A stretch of 64,000 bases of DNA, from the NCBI GenBank assembly GCA_964577515.1, contig CAZNZN010000001.1, forward strand, positions 1 through 64,000, in the 5' to 3' direction. Origin of the DNA: UBA4124 sp964577515 (GTDB lineage Bacteria; Patescibacteriota; Minisyncoccia; Phycocordibacterales; UBA9973). Below the pieces are notes generated by a model that searched no databases, had not been told where the DNA came from, and was given only the letters and a program-made list of their open reading frames with translations. This document shows positions 50,657-58,213 of this stretch, one piece after another (the stretch's first letter is position 1; the number at the start of each line of letters is the position of its first letter). The translations under genes were made by a program, and so were the position numbers.

Positions 50657-53347
50657 ATGTTTACTCCTCGCGAAACTTTTTCTACAACACAACAAGAGCT
50701 ATCACACCTTGGCCAAGAATCGCAGCGCGCATATATATTACAGAAAGAACATGTTCGATCGCTCGAATCAGCAACGACACATACCGTTGAAACATACGCT
50801 CGAGCACAAGCAGCTGATTTTCTCCATGAGAGCGCAATACTTCCCGCCCATGAGGCAGAGCGCATTATTCTTCGACTTAAACCAGAGTCTCATGACAAAA
50901 AAATAGAAGAGCTTTTTGGTGTCATGGTAGAAAAAGGAGTTAAAAACGCTCTTGATATTGTACAAAAAATGAAAGACCCTCATTTACGAGATGATTTTCA
51001 TCGATTCCTTGTGCAGTACCTCCATAGTATCGGAGCAATCCCAGGACTTAAAGAAAAAGATGGTCTCTATAGTGAGCTTTCTCACACGCTCTTTTCTATC
51101 GCTCTCCCCCAAGAAGAAAATGAGGACTTCAAAAAGAAAACAGCTGCAATGGAACAGTTTTGTACAAGTCTTGTTTCACTTGTTGGTATTGGTAACAGCG
51201 TTGCAATAGAACTCGCAGTTGAACACAGTAGGAAAGATATTGTTGTCTATATTGCCGTACCCAAAAATACTATTGACGGCTTTGAGAAGCTTGTACATTC
51301 TTTTTTTCCTGGAGCAGCAGTGGAGGAAGCAGTAGATGATTACAACATTTTTGGAACTGAGACGCCAGCAATTTCTGGAAGTACAGCAACACTACGAGAT
51401 GCAGCATGGAAACCATTGCAAACATACGAGGATTTCCAAAACGATCCTTTTGGTGCAATCCTAGGAGCCCTTTCTCGTATAGCAGAAACAGGAGAAGGCT
51501 GCGCTATACAGTGTGTTATTGCAGAACCGTTTGAGCGTATTACCGAACGAAACAACGCTATTATCAGCGATACACAAAAAGGAGGAGTCACTGTCAAAGA
51601 TCTTTATAAGAATGCAACTGAAGGAGTAGTTACTGGTCTTGCAAAGGAAGCATGGTCACTATTTTCTTCAAAAAAACACGAAGAAAACACCACTGTTGAT
51701 ACTGAAGGGTTGGAACTTCTCAAAAAGAAAAATAGTGCCCGTATCGTAGAAGCAACACTGCGCATTATTGCGAGTGCTCAAAACAGTACACGCGCTGAAC
51801 AACTACGTACATCCGTAGAGGCGACCTTTGGTCAATTTACACACCCACAAGGAAATATGCTCACCTGGGTTCCAGCAAAAGGTGATGCCCTACTATCACT
51901 CGCAGAAGATTTCTCATTCCGTCGCAGCGGGAGAAATCCGCTTGAACTCTCTCTCAAAGAAACCGCTTCTCTTTTTCACTTCCCTACAGGAACCAAGAGC
52001 CCCCACGAGCTTATAGGAAACGACGGTGTAAGCGCGCCTGCACCACAAAACGCAACTCAAAGAGGAGAAGGAGTGTACCTTGGAACCAATACCTTCAGAG
52101 GACAAACGAGTGATATATTCCTCGCAAAAGAAGACCGTGTTCGTCACTGTTATGTGATAGGGCAAACAGGGACAGGAAAAACGACCATACTAAAAAACAT
52201 GGTGATCCAAGACATCAAAAACGGTAACGGCGTCTGCTTCATTGATCCACATGGAAGCGATCTAGAAGATATTTTGGCAAATATTCCTGCTGAACGTATC
52301 GACGATGTTATCTACTTTGACCCAGCGCATACCGCTCGACCTATGGGGCTCAACATGCTTGAGTATGATATACAGTTTCCTGAACAAAAAATCTTTGTTA
52401 TCAACGAACTTCTTGCTATTTTCAACAAACTCTTTGATATGAAAGTTGCCGGAGGGCCTGCCTTTGAACAATACTTCAGAAACTCTGCAGGGTTGGTCAT
52501 GGAGGATCCCGAAAGTGGATCTACACTACTTGAAATTGGACGAGTACTTTCTGACAAAGCATTCCGACAGATGAAACTCGAACGATGCAAAAACCCTATC
52601 ATCAAACAGTTTTGGGAAAATGCAGAAAAAACTACAGGTGAAGCCTCTCTTGCAAACTTTGTTCCCTACATCACCAACAAGTTTGATGTATTCATCTCTA
52701 ACGACATCATGCGTCCAGTGATTGCGCAACAAAAAAGTGTTCTTAATTTCCGCGAAATAATGGACAAGAAAAAAATACTTTTGGTAAACCTTTCAAAAGG
52801 ACGCCTCGGAGATATAAACTCTCACCTTATCGGTCTTGTTCTTGTAGGAAAGCTCACCATGGCAGCACTCTCTCGTGTGGATATGGTTGGCAAAGGACCG
52901 ATCAACGATTTCTACCTCTATATTGATGAGTTCCAAAATGTTACTACTGACTCTATTGCAACCATTCTCTCAGAAGCTCGAAAATATCGACTTTCACTTA
53001 CCGTTGCACACCAATACATTGAACAGCTTGAAGAAAATATAAAAAACGCAGTATTTGGTAACGTCGGAAGTATGATCATTTACCGTGTTAGCCCTGAAAA
53101 TGCTGCAGTATTCGAACGCCAACTTGCGCCAACCTTTACTCCTGATGATATTCTCAAGTTACAAAACTTCAACGCTATCGCGAAAATGTTGGTACAAGGA
53201 ATCCCAGAAAAACCTTTCACGCTTCGCATTCCTCCACCACCAAAAGGAAACGCTACGATTGCTGAAAAGGTAAAAGAGTTGTCGTATCTCAAATATGGAC
53301 GCCCTCGTGAGGAGGTTGAGAACGAAATAATGGCACGGTATCGCTAA
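50657..53347 (+). CDS. VirD4/TraD-like coupling ATPase
   Basis: Large motor ATPase, 896 aa. Walker A IGQTGTGKTT near residues 501-510, Walker B YLYIDEFQN near 755, and a C-terminal arginine-finger region. The first 480 residues form an unrecognised helical and alpha/beta part. Family links: conjugative T4SS coupling proteins and TraM-recognition domains. Start at 50657 follows the rny terminator; an upstream in-frame ATG lies inside it. The next gene may be its partner. Role in DNA or protein export is inferred. Confidence 0.85.
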   Translation: MFTPRETFSTTQQELSHLGQESQRAYILQKEHVRSLESATTHTVETYARAQAADFLHESAILPAHEAERIILRLKPESHDKKIEELFGVMVEKGVKNALDIVQKMKDPHLRDDFHRFLVQYLHSIGAIPGLKEKDGLYSELSHTLFSIALPQEENEDFKKKTAAMEQFCTSLVSLVGIGNSVAIELAVEHSRKDIVVYIAVPKNTIDGFEKLVHSFFPGAAVEEAVDDYNIFGTETPAISGSTATLRDAAWKPLQTYEDFQNDPFGAILGALSRIAETGEGCAIQCVIAEPFERITERNNAIISDTQKGGVTVKDLYKNATEGVVTGLAKEAWSLFSSKKHEENTTVDTEGLELLKKKNSARIVEATLRIIASAQNSTRAEQLRTSVEATFGQFTHPQGNMLTWVPAKGDALLSLAEDFSFRRSGRNPLELSLKETASLFHFPTGTKSPHELIGNDGVSAPAPQNATQRGEGVYLGTNTFRGQTSDIFLAKEDRVRHCYVIGQTGTGKTTILKNMVIQDIKNGNGVCFIDPHGSDLEDILANIPAERIDDVIYFDPAHTARPMGLNMLEYDIQFPEQKIFVINELLAIFNKLFDMKVAGGPAFEQYFRNSAGLVMEDPESGSTLLEIGRVLSDKAFRQMKLERCKNPIIKQFWENAEKTTGEASLANFVPYITNKFDVFISNDIMRPVIAQQKSVLNFREIMDKKKILLVNLSKGRLGDINSHLIGLVLVGKLTMAALSRVDMVGKGPINDFYLYIDEFQNVTTDSIATILSEARKYRLSLTVAHQYIEQLEENIKNAVFGNVGSMIIYRVSPENAAVFERQLAPTFTPDDILKLQNFNAIAKMLVQGIPEKPFTLRIPPPPKGNATIAEKVKELSYLKYGRPREEVENEIMARYR

Positions 53348-53356
53348 GCACCGCCA

Positions 53357-53375
53357 CCCCTCTTTACTAGAGGGG
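53357..53375 (+). terminator. Terminator after the VirD4-like gene
   Basis: CCCCTCT/AGAGGGG stem with a 5-nt loop, T-run behind; its last bases are close to the next gene's start. Confidence 0.75.
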
Positions 53376-53397
53376 TTTTGTGTTATTATAGGTGCAT

Positions 53398-54303
53398 ATG
53401 AGTGAAAAAATCCCCCCAGAAATAGAGATCCAAGGCCAAGAAGAACACGCACCAGCACACACTGAAGAGGGTGCACTAGAAGTACCTGTTATTAAAACAG
53501 AAGCAGTAGAAGAAACAAATGCCAAAGTACAAGAAGTAAGCGCTGCTATTCATGAAGAGCTAGCAACAGCTACAAAAGAAGTAGAAAAGACCCCTGAGGT
53601 ACCAGGTACTAGTTTTACCGTTATGAGTGATAAACAAACCGCAAGCGAGGGCTTCCTTAAGAGAGCAGCCGCAAAAGGAAGAAAAATGCTCATGCTCCTT
53701 GGTATGACAGGTGTTATGGCATCTTCTGCGCACGCAGGGAGCAACTCAACACTAGAACATGATGGTGGTAGTACGCCAGAAAAAACGGCGGCAGCACCAA
53801 GCGAAGGAGAGAAGCCATACGAACAAGTCTTTTCTCAAGAAAAAGTAGGGCACATCACCCTTGAAGGGCGTATGCTTATACCTCAGTCAGATACTACAAG
53901 AGAATTCTATTCAGTATACTTCTCTCATGATGGAAAATCAGAAAATACCTTAGGAGAATTTTTGACCCTCATGAAAAAAAAGGGATATATTCCAGCTAAT
54001 GGTAAAATGCTTGAAAAAATCTATAACCAAAACAAGGATGACCCACTGTTTAACAAAAAAGCGAAATGGTTGCTTGCCCCAATACCAGCAGGAGACATTG
54101 ACGATACTCGACCTAATGAAGAAAAAGTCATTAATCATGAAGACGGGTCAATTGAATATATTTTTCCAACAAACGCAGTTTACCCTACTAAAAACCCTGT
54201 GGGGCTTGGGCGCTACGAGATCAGCCAAGGAATTCCAAACGATAGCTACGGATTCCTTTTCTACAAAGTAAAAACCACTGCACACTACCAAGAAGGACTC
54301 TAA
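53398..54303 (+). CDS. Hypothetical protein with internal signal-like segment, 301 aa
   Basis: First 75 residues are acidic (Glu/Ala-rich, no fold recognised). Then comes a stretch KRAAAKGRKMLMLLGMTGVM with ASSAHAG behind it, laid out like a signal peptide but at about residue 90. The rest is an exported-looking domain of about 180 residues. An in-frame ATG at 53623 would make the signal N-terminal, so the real start may be there. No family recognised. Confidence 0.55.
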   Translation: MSEKIPPEIEIQGQEEHAPAHTEEGALEVPVIKTEAVEETNAKVQEVSAAIHEELATATKEVEKTPEVPGTSFTVMSDKQTASEGFLKRAAAKGRKMLMLLGMTGVMASSAHAGSNSTLEHDGGSTPEKTAAAPSEGEKPYEQVFSQEKVGHITLEGRMLIPQSDTTREFYSVYFSHDGKSENTLGEFLTLMKKKGYIPANGKMLEKIYNQNKDDPLFNKKAKWLLAPIPAGDIDDTRPNEEKVINHEDGSIEYIFPTNAVYPTKNPVGLGRYEISQGIPNDSYGFLFYKVKTTAHYQEGL

Positions 54304-54306
54304 CAG

Positions 54307-54528
54307 TTAGCAGAAAAACGAAACCCTCCGACTGGAGGGTTTCTTGCGCAAAAAGCGCGGAAGAAATGATTGTCGCACCTCGCGACACATTTTTTTGTAC
54401 TCTTCATCCCCCAACGCTTTTCGCATTAGGCGATTTTCGTGTCTTACAGTTATAACAATCAACATGATCGCCATAACCAAAACAAAACAGATTATCCAAA
54501 GTACGAAAAATAAAACAATGTTGTTCAT
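54307..54528 (-). CDS. Small membrane protein, 73 aa
   Basis: One N-terminal membrane segment (about residues 4-27) followed by a basic cytoplasmic tail with EYKKMCREVRQSFLPRFLRKKP. No family recognised. Start at 54528 puts the hydrophobic segment at the N-terminus. Converges with the preceding gene, 3 nt apart. Its stop codon side carries a CCCTCC/GGAGGG hairpin (54324-54340) that could terminate the plus-strand gene. Confidence 0.65.
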   Translation of the reverse strand: MNNIVLFFVLWIICFVLVMAIMLIVITVRHENRLMRKALGDEEYKKMCREVRQSFLPRFLRKKPSSRRVSFFC

Positions 54529-54594
54529 AAAAACGGATTTTTGATTTAAGTATATTATAACACATAATATGTTTTTTTGCAAATATTGGATACC

Positions 54595-54622
54595 TTGCAC
54601 CGAAAAAGCCTTGGTATATAAT
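54595..54622 (+). promoter_or_regulatory. Predicted promoter of hup
   Basis: TTGCAC, 16 bp, TATAAT. The 80-nt leader has a GCGAAA/TTTCGC stem and a TTTGGG/CCCAAA stem. Confidence 0.75.
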
Positions 54623-54706
54623 GATAAAAGCGAAACGCCCTCGTTTTCGCATACACACTGACGAGATTATTAGCACCTAGTCCTTTGGGATTTCCCAAAT
54701 ACAGCT

Positions 54707-54979
54707 ATGAATAAACAAGCACTTGTTGAACTCGTGCACAACAAACTCGGCGGTACGAAAGTGCAAGCCGAAGAAGTTGTAGAGAGTCTGATCGAAGCGA
54801 TCACCAAGACCCTCAAGAAAGGCGAAGAAGTTTCTATCGCTGGTCTTGGTATCTTTTCAGTAAAGACCCGCGCTGCTCGAATGGCTCGCAATCCAAAAAC
54901 TGGAGAGCAAGTAAAAGTTGCAGCAGCCCGCGTTCCTCGCTTCCGCGCAGCGAAAGCACTCAAGGACGCTGTCAAATAG
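54707..54979 (+). CDS. hup: HU-family DNA-binding protein
   Basis: Nucleoid protein, 90 aa. Starts MNKQALVELVHNKLGG; beta-arm ARMARNPKTGEQVKVAAARVPRF with the GF-type core ISIAGLGIFSVKTR. Own promoter with a structured leader and terminator behind. Single copy in window. Confidence 0.97.
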   Translation: MNKQALVELVHNKLGGTKVQAEEVVESLIEAITKTLKKGEEVSIAGLGIFSVKTRAARMARNPKTGEQVKVAAARVPRFRAAKALKDAVK

Positions 54980-55011
54980 TCATTTTCCGGTACCGGAGCA
55001 TGATCTCGCAA

Positions 55012-55038
55012 AACAACCCCACGAAGGGGTTGTTTTGT
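55012..55038 (+). terminator. Terminator after hup
   Basis: AACAACCCC/GGGGTTGTT stem with an ACGAA loop, T-rich behind. Confidence 0.8.
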
Positions 55039-55066
55039 TTGACAAATGAGTGTCATGGGGTAGTAT
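55039..55066 (+). promoter_or_regulatory. Predicted promoter of the 55088-55441 gene
   Basis: TTGACA, 16 bp, TAGTAT, directly after the hup terminator. Confidence 0.7.
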
Positions 55067-55087
55067 AAGGAAAAATATATTTCCAAT

Positions 55088-55441
55088 ATGAAAAAAGTTC
55101 TGTTGTTGTCTCCGCAGGGCACTGATGTTTCTGAAACAAGAAACGTTTTGCTGCAATCAGGTCTTCGACCTGAAAACATTTTAGCAAAAAGTATCACTGA
55201 GATCCCTCCATCAGATTTTCCACGAATAGTGGCAAAGAATGATATTTCCAGGGTACTGATCTTTGGTATTGACCCAGGGACGATCAAGACCTTGATGCAA
55301 AAAGTACAAAAAACACTCCAGAATCAAATCTGCCCACAATTTTTTAAAAAAGCAGAAGGAGAAAAAGACCAAAACCTCACCTTTAAAGGTGTCACCGGTT
55401 CTTGTAAAGTAATCAATTGTCCTACTGAAATATTTCGGTAG
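55088..55441 (+). CDS. Hypothetical protein, 117 aa
   Basis: Soluble, with a likely Rossmann-like alpha/beta start (KKVLLLSPQGTDVSETRNVLL, then ISRVLIFGIDPGTI), similar in plan to response-regulator or DUF-type receiver folds, but no phospho-acceptor pattern can be assigned. Single-gene unit with promoter 55039-55066 and terminator 55449-55475. No recognised family. Its neighbour at 56669 has a similar plan (see there). Confidence 0.65.
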   Translation: MKKVLLLSPQGTDVSETRNVLLQSGLRPENILAKSITEIPPSDFPRIVAKNDISRVLIFGIDPGTIKTLMQKVQKTLQNQICPQFFKKAEGEKDQNLTFKGVTGSCKVINCPTEIFR

Positions 55442-55448
55442 TAAAAAG

Positions 55449-55475
55449 AGCCTTACCGCTGTAGCAGTAAGGCTT
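55449..55475 (+). terminator. Terminator after the 55088-55441 gene
   Basis: AGCCTTAC/GTAAGGCT stem with a 9-nt loop; it may also serve the converging desaturase gene. Confidence 0.75.
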
Positions 55476-55480
55476 TATTT

Positions 55481-56557
55481 TTATACAGGCCTCCTTCCAA
55501 GAAGTTTGAGGAAGCGTACATGAGAAGCAAGAGCATCACGCATCGTGTTATGCACGACCATTTGCACACCATGCTTTTGACATATTGGCTTGATAAGCCG
55601 ATGAATCACGGGATAGTGTACATGAGAAAATCCCGGAAAAAGATGATGCTCAATTTGGAAATTGAGTCCTCCTACCCACCAACTAAGCACACTGTTCTCC
55701 ACAGCAAAGTCTGCAGTTGTCACAACTTGGTGACGGAACCATTCTGTCTTGTGCACCGTTGCTGCGCTAGGGTGTTGTGTTTCATCCACACTATGCGCAA
55801 GTTGAAACACTGTTGCAATCTTGAGTCCACAGGATAGCGACATAACACTATACCCTATCACCCACTGCCACACACCAAGTGTATACATAGGCACAACAAC
55901 AAAAAACAGTATGTGTACAACTTTGCTCATCCAGAAGAGCACGTGTTCTCCTGGCGAAAAAGCAATAGGGCTCTTGTACAGAATCCTTCGTGTAAAATAC
56001 TTCTTGTAATCATTCCACCATACCCACTGTAGATACAGGAGACTGTAGAAAAATCGCCAGTACCACCATTTATGCTGGTGGCGATGTCTAGGTCGCCAGG
56101 GCTGTTCTTCATGTAAACGCAACCTCTCTGCTGTTTCAATGTCTTCATCAAACCCATCAATGTTGGTATGGGTGTGGTGAATAATGTTGTGTTTCGTTTT
56201 CCAGAGCGTGTCATTTGCCCCGAGAAAGTTCAAGGATAATCCCGCCACTGTATTGATCCATGCCTTTTTACTGTAGCTTCCGTGTAACGCATCGTGCATC
56301 ACACAAAAACCTATTCCAGGGAGAATATATCTTCCCAAAAGAACTACCGCAAAAAGCTTTAACCACCATGGTGGAGCCATCCCTACAATAAAAAAGTACA
56401 GTGCGAAGAACAAGGAAAACAGGACAATCGTCTTTTGATACAAACGCCAATCCCCTTTTTCGCTTATCCCATGAGAATCGAAATACTCGTAAACAACATT
56501 TTTGACTTCTGTTGTGAAGTCGCCTGCATTTGTAAACTTTGGAACTAGTTGTTTCAT
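55481..56557 (-). CDS. Membrane fatty acid desaturase
   Basis: Front-end-type acyl desaturase, 358 aa, without cytochrome b5 domain. Di-iron His boxes: HDALH at 88-92, HNIIHH at 123-128 and QIEHH near residue 293, with four hydrophobic segments. The N-terminus (KFTNAGDF) and box spacing resemble the Bacteroidota linoleoyl-CoA desaturase-like enzymes. Start at 56557 fits the family. CPR rarely make fatty acids, so this may modify lipids taken from a host (inference). Confidence 0.9.
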   Translation of the reverse strand: MKQLVPKFTNAGDFTTEVKNVVYEYFDSHGISEKGDWRLYQKTIVLFSLFFALYFFIVGMAPPWWLKLFAVVLLGRYILPGIGFCVMHDALHGSYSKKAWINTVAGLSLNFLGANDTLWKTKHNIIHHTHTNIDGFDEDIETAERLRLHEEQPWRPRHRHQHKWWYWRFFYSLLYLQWVWWNDYKKYFTRRILYKSPIAFSPGEHVLFWMSKVVHILFFVVVPMYTLGVWQWVIGYSVMSLSCGLKIATVFQLAHSVDETQHPSAATVHKTEWFRHQVVTTADFAVENSVLSWWVGGLNFQIEHHLFPGFSHVHYPVIHRLIKPICQKHGVQMVVHNTMRDALASHVRFLKLLGRRPV

Positions 56558-56624
56558 AGTTGAAGTTTTTTGTGAAAGAAAAAGATGTTTCCTTATAGTG
56601 TAGCAATAGTACAGAAGCTGTAAA

Positions 56625-56652
56625 TTGACAAAAAAGTATCTTGCCGTAGTAT
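56625..56652 (+). promoter_or_regulatory. Predicted promoter of the 56669-57004 gene
   Basis: TTGACA, 16 bp, TAGTAT, same boxes and spacing as the promoter at 55039; leader about 10 nt. Confidence 0.7.
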
Positions 56653-56668
56653 CAAGAAAAAAGGAAAA

Positions 56669-57004
56669 ATGCAAAAAATAACAATTTTACTCTTCAGCTT
56701 CAACGCTGAAGAAATCGTTATGCAGCTCAAAGAGCTGCTCCCTGTAACCACTGTAGTGTCGTGTGCTCCAAAAGAAAACGCATACGACCCAGTGAGGAAA
56801 GAAAGGCCGAGATGGGTATTTATAGACGCTTGCCTCCCCGAAACGCTTATCGAAGAGGTTCACAACGCTTCTGAAGAGGCAAAGTGGGATTTCGATATTC
56901 AACTTGATCATATCCTGGTAGGGCACACTGATCTTCGACCACCCGGGGTGCATATCTTCCGAGGTCTAAAAGAGGCTGCAGAACTTATTAAGAAAAATTT
57001 TTAA
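56669..57004 (+). CDS. Hypothetical protein, 111 aa
   Basis: Soluble alpha/beta protein: MQKITILLFSFNAEEIVMQL, then RPRWVFIDACLPETLIEEV, ending in a Leu/Lys helix. The plan (beta1-alpha1, a buried Asp after beta3) resembles a receiver-like fold, as does the gene at 55088. No family recognised. Orphan unit: promoter 56625-56652, terminator 57009-57034. Divergent from the desaturase. Confidence 0.65.
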   Translation: MQKITILLFSFNAEEIVMQLKELLPVTTVVSCAPKENAYDPVRKERPRWVFIDACLPETLIEEVHNASEEAKWDFDIQLDHILVGHTDLRPPGVHIFRGLKEAAELIKKNF

Positions 57005-57008
57005 CCAC

Positions 57009-57034
57009 GAGCGCCGGAAACGGTGCTTTTTTTT
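57009..57034 (+). terminator. Terminator after the 56669-57004 gene
   Basis: GCGCCG/CGGTGC stem with a GAAA-type loop and a run of T. Confidence 0.7.
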
Positions 57035-57064
57035 ATAACCGTTTGTTTACCTACTCTTACGTTG

Positions 57065-57135
57065 TGCGAGTACGGGGAATCGAACCCCGGTCTCAACCTT
57101 GGGAAGGTCGCATTCTACCACTAAACCATACTCGC
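57065..57135 (-). tRNA. tRNA-Gly (CCC)
   Basis: 71-nt cloverleaf on the minus strand: acceptor GCGAGTA/TACTCGC, anticodon loop TTCCCAA (CCC, reads GGG), T-loop TTCGATT. CCA is not encoded. Confidence 0.93.
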
Positions 57136-57179
57136 AAATGCCCTGTGGCACTATTTTACTCCCCTTTTATCAAAAACAA

Positions 57180-57212
57180 AAATACTCTAGAAAATCTCTT
57201 CTAGAGTATTTT
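57180..57212 (-). terminator. Hairpin behind tRNA-Gly (UCC)
   Basis: AATACTCTAGAA/TTCTAGAGTATT stem, followed by T-run on the minus strand. Confidence 0.65.
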
Positions 57213-57219
57213 TGTTTTG

Positions 57220-57290
57220 TGCGGGATAGGGGAATCGGACTCCTGCTCTCAGTTTGGAAAACTGATGTTCTACCATTAAACTAATCCCGC
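57220..57290 (-). tRNA. tRNA-Gly (UCC) with odd T-arm
   Basis: Acceptor GCGGGAT/ATCCCGC, anticodon loop TTTCCAA (UCC, reads GGA/GGG). The T-arm is unusual: stem AGGAG/CCCCT has an A-C mismatch, and the T-loop reads TCCGATT, so position 55 is C instead of the near-universal T. CCA not encoded. See findings. Confidence 0.88.
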
Positions 57291-57305
57291 GTATTGTTAT
57301 CTTAA

Positions 57306-57335
57306 CAAAAAGTCGTTCAAAATCAAAGACTTTTT
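57306..57335 (-). terminator. Hairpin behind tRNA-Pro
   Basis: AAAAAGTC/GACTTTTT arms with a 14-nt loop. Confidence 0.5.
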
Positions 57336-57359
57336 AGGGGCGCTATTTTAAACCCTAAG

Positions 57360-57432
57360 TCGGGGTGCCGGGATTCGAACCCGGAGTCACCTGTTCCCAA
57401 AACAGGCATGTTAGCCGTTACACCACACCCCG
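57360..57432 (-). tRNA. tRNA-Pro (UGG)
   Basis: Acceptor CGGGGTG/CACCCCG, anticodon loop TTTGGGA (UGG, reads CCA/CCG), standard T-loop. CCA not encoded. 73 nt. Confidence 0.93.
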
Positions 57433-57514
57433 ACTTAGCTTTCAAAGACCCAGCACTATTCGTATAGGAAAGTACGAAGCACACTATACTACAAATCCTC
57501 TCGATTTACCAGAG

Positions 57515-57871
57515 TTACTCAATGTCAAAAATCTCCACAATAGATCCCTGCCCTGAGAGAAGCACCACAATCCCCTGTATACGGTAATGAGAAATCTTTT
57601 TTGTTGCTACATAATACTGCGCAGATACATACACCTTCTGCATTTTTTGTTTTGTCAGGTTTTCTGCTGGGTTTATCAAACCTCCCTGTTTCCCTGTCTT
57701 TACCTCAAAAAAATACCAAGTAATCCCTTTTTTCGCGACAACGTCAATCTCTCCATATCGATTGGCGACATTTCGCTCAATAACAACGAAGCCATTCTTT
57801 TTGAGGAAATCGCAGGCAGCACTCTCTCCTAGCTCCCCAATTTTTTGTGTTTTAGAAGTAAAATGTTTCAC
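57515..57871 (-). CDS. YraN-family (UPF0102) endonuclease-like protein
   Basis: 118 aa. Core: GELGESAACDFLKKNGFVVIERN and GEIDVVAKKGITWYFFEVK, the PD-(D/E)xK-type residues of the YraN/UPF0102 family (Asp, then ExK). Function unclear; linked to Holliday-junction-like nuclease folds by structure in relatives. GTG start at 57871 lies within a parS-like site (57864-57879). It follows tRNA-Pro in the minus-strand stretch. Confidence 0.85.
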   Translation of the reverse strand: MKHFTSKTQKIGELGESAACDFLKKNGFVVIERNVANRYGEIDVVAKKGITWYFFEVKTGKQGGLINPAENLTKQKMQKVYVSAQYYVATKKISHYRIQGIVVLLSGQGSIVEIFDIE

Positions 57872-57879
57872 GTGAAACG
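57864..57879. promoter_or_regulatory. parS-like site 1
   Basis: TGTTTCACGTGAAACG: 15 of 16 bases match the bacterial parS consensus TGTTTCACGTGAAACA. Overlaps the yraN start codon. Confidence 0.8.
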
Positions 57880-57891
57880 TCTCCCCTCTCT

Positions 57892-57907
57892 TGTTTCATA
57901 TGAAACA
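57892..57907. promoter_or_regulatory. parS-like site 2
   Basis: TGTTTCATATGAAACA, a perfect palindrome differing from the consensus only in the central two bases. Confidence 0.65.
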
Positions 57908-58006
57908 AATTAGGGCTTATGTACAAAGGTTTTTTAGCAACAAATCATAAGGACACTTCTAGTATACGCCATAAAAAGGCGTCTGTTATCCTATCTACAC
58001 ACACAC

Positions 58007-58015
58007 TTATCCACA
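58007..58015. promoter_or_regulatory. DnaA box, perfect consensus
   Basis: TTATCCACA. One perfect match in the noncoding stretch beside the parS cluster. Confidence 0.55.
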
Positions 58016-58107
58016 GTTTTGTCAAAAAAACTGAAAAATAAGGTGAAAAACAACATATACGACGCCTTTTGTCTAAAAGACGTCTCATAGCATGGTGCGT
58101 ACCTATA

Positions 58108-58135
58108 TAAAAAGCCCCTTATCAGGGACTTTTTA
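58108..58135 (-). terminator. Terminator after tRNA-Gly (GCC)
   Basis: AAAAGCCC/GGGACTTTTT hairpin (one mismatch), just downstream of the tRNA on the minus strand. Confidence 0.65.
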
Positions 58136-58142
58136 TATTTTG

Positions 58143-58213
58143 TGCGGCTACAGAGAATCGAACTCTGGTCTCGTCCTTGGCAAGGACGCATTCTACCACT
58201 AAACCATAACCGC
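58143..58213 (-). tRNA. tRNA-Gly (GCC)
   Basis: Acceptor GCGGTTA/TAGCCGC, anticodon loop TTGCCAA (GCC, reads GGC/GGT), normal T-loop. CCA not encoded. It lies right behind the stop of the gene at 58214, so the two may be cotranscribed. Confidence 0.93.

Larger units (their letters stand above)
57880..58107. other. 228-bp noncoding stretch, possible origin region
   Basis: No gene found. Contents: parS-like site 2; TTATGTACA (57917-57925, weak DnaA-like box); an AAAAGGCGTC/GACGCCTTTT inverted repeat (57974-57983 and 58061-58070); a perfect DnaA-box match TTATCCACA (58007-58015); and a stem-loop at 58061-58084. AT-rich. It has features of oriC, but only one strong DnaA box and no dnaA gene beside it, so origin assignment is tentative. 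Confidence 0.35.

Noticed and set aside
57973..58070. AAAAGGCGTC/GACGCCTTTT inverted repeat as a terminator
   Set aside because: Arms are 77 bp apart and no gene ends there; kept only as part of the noncoding stretch.
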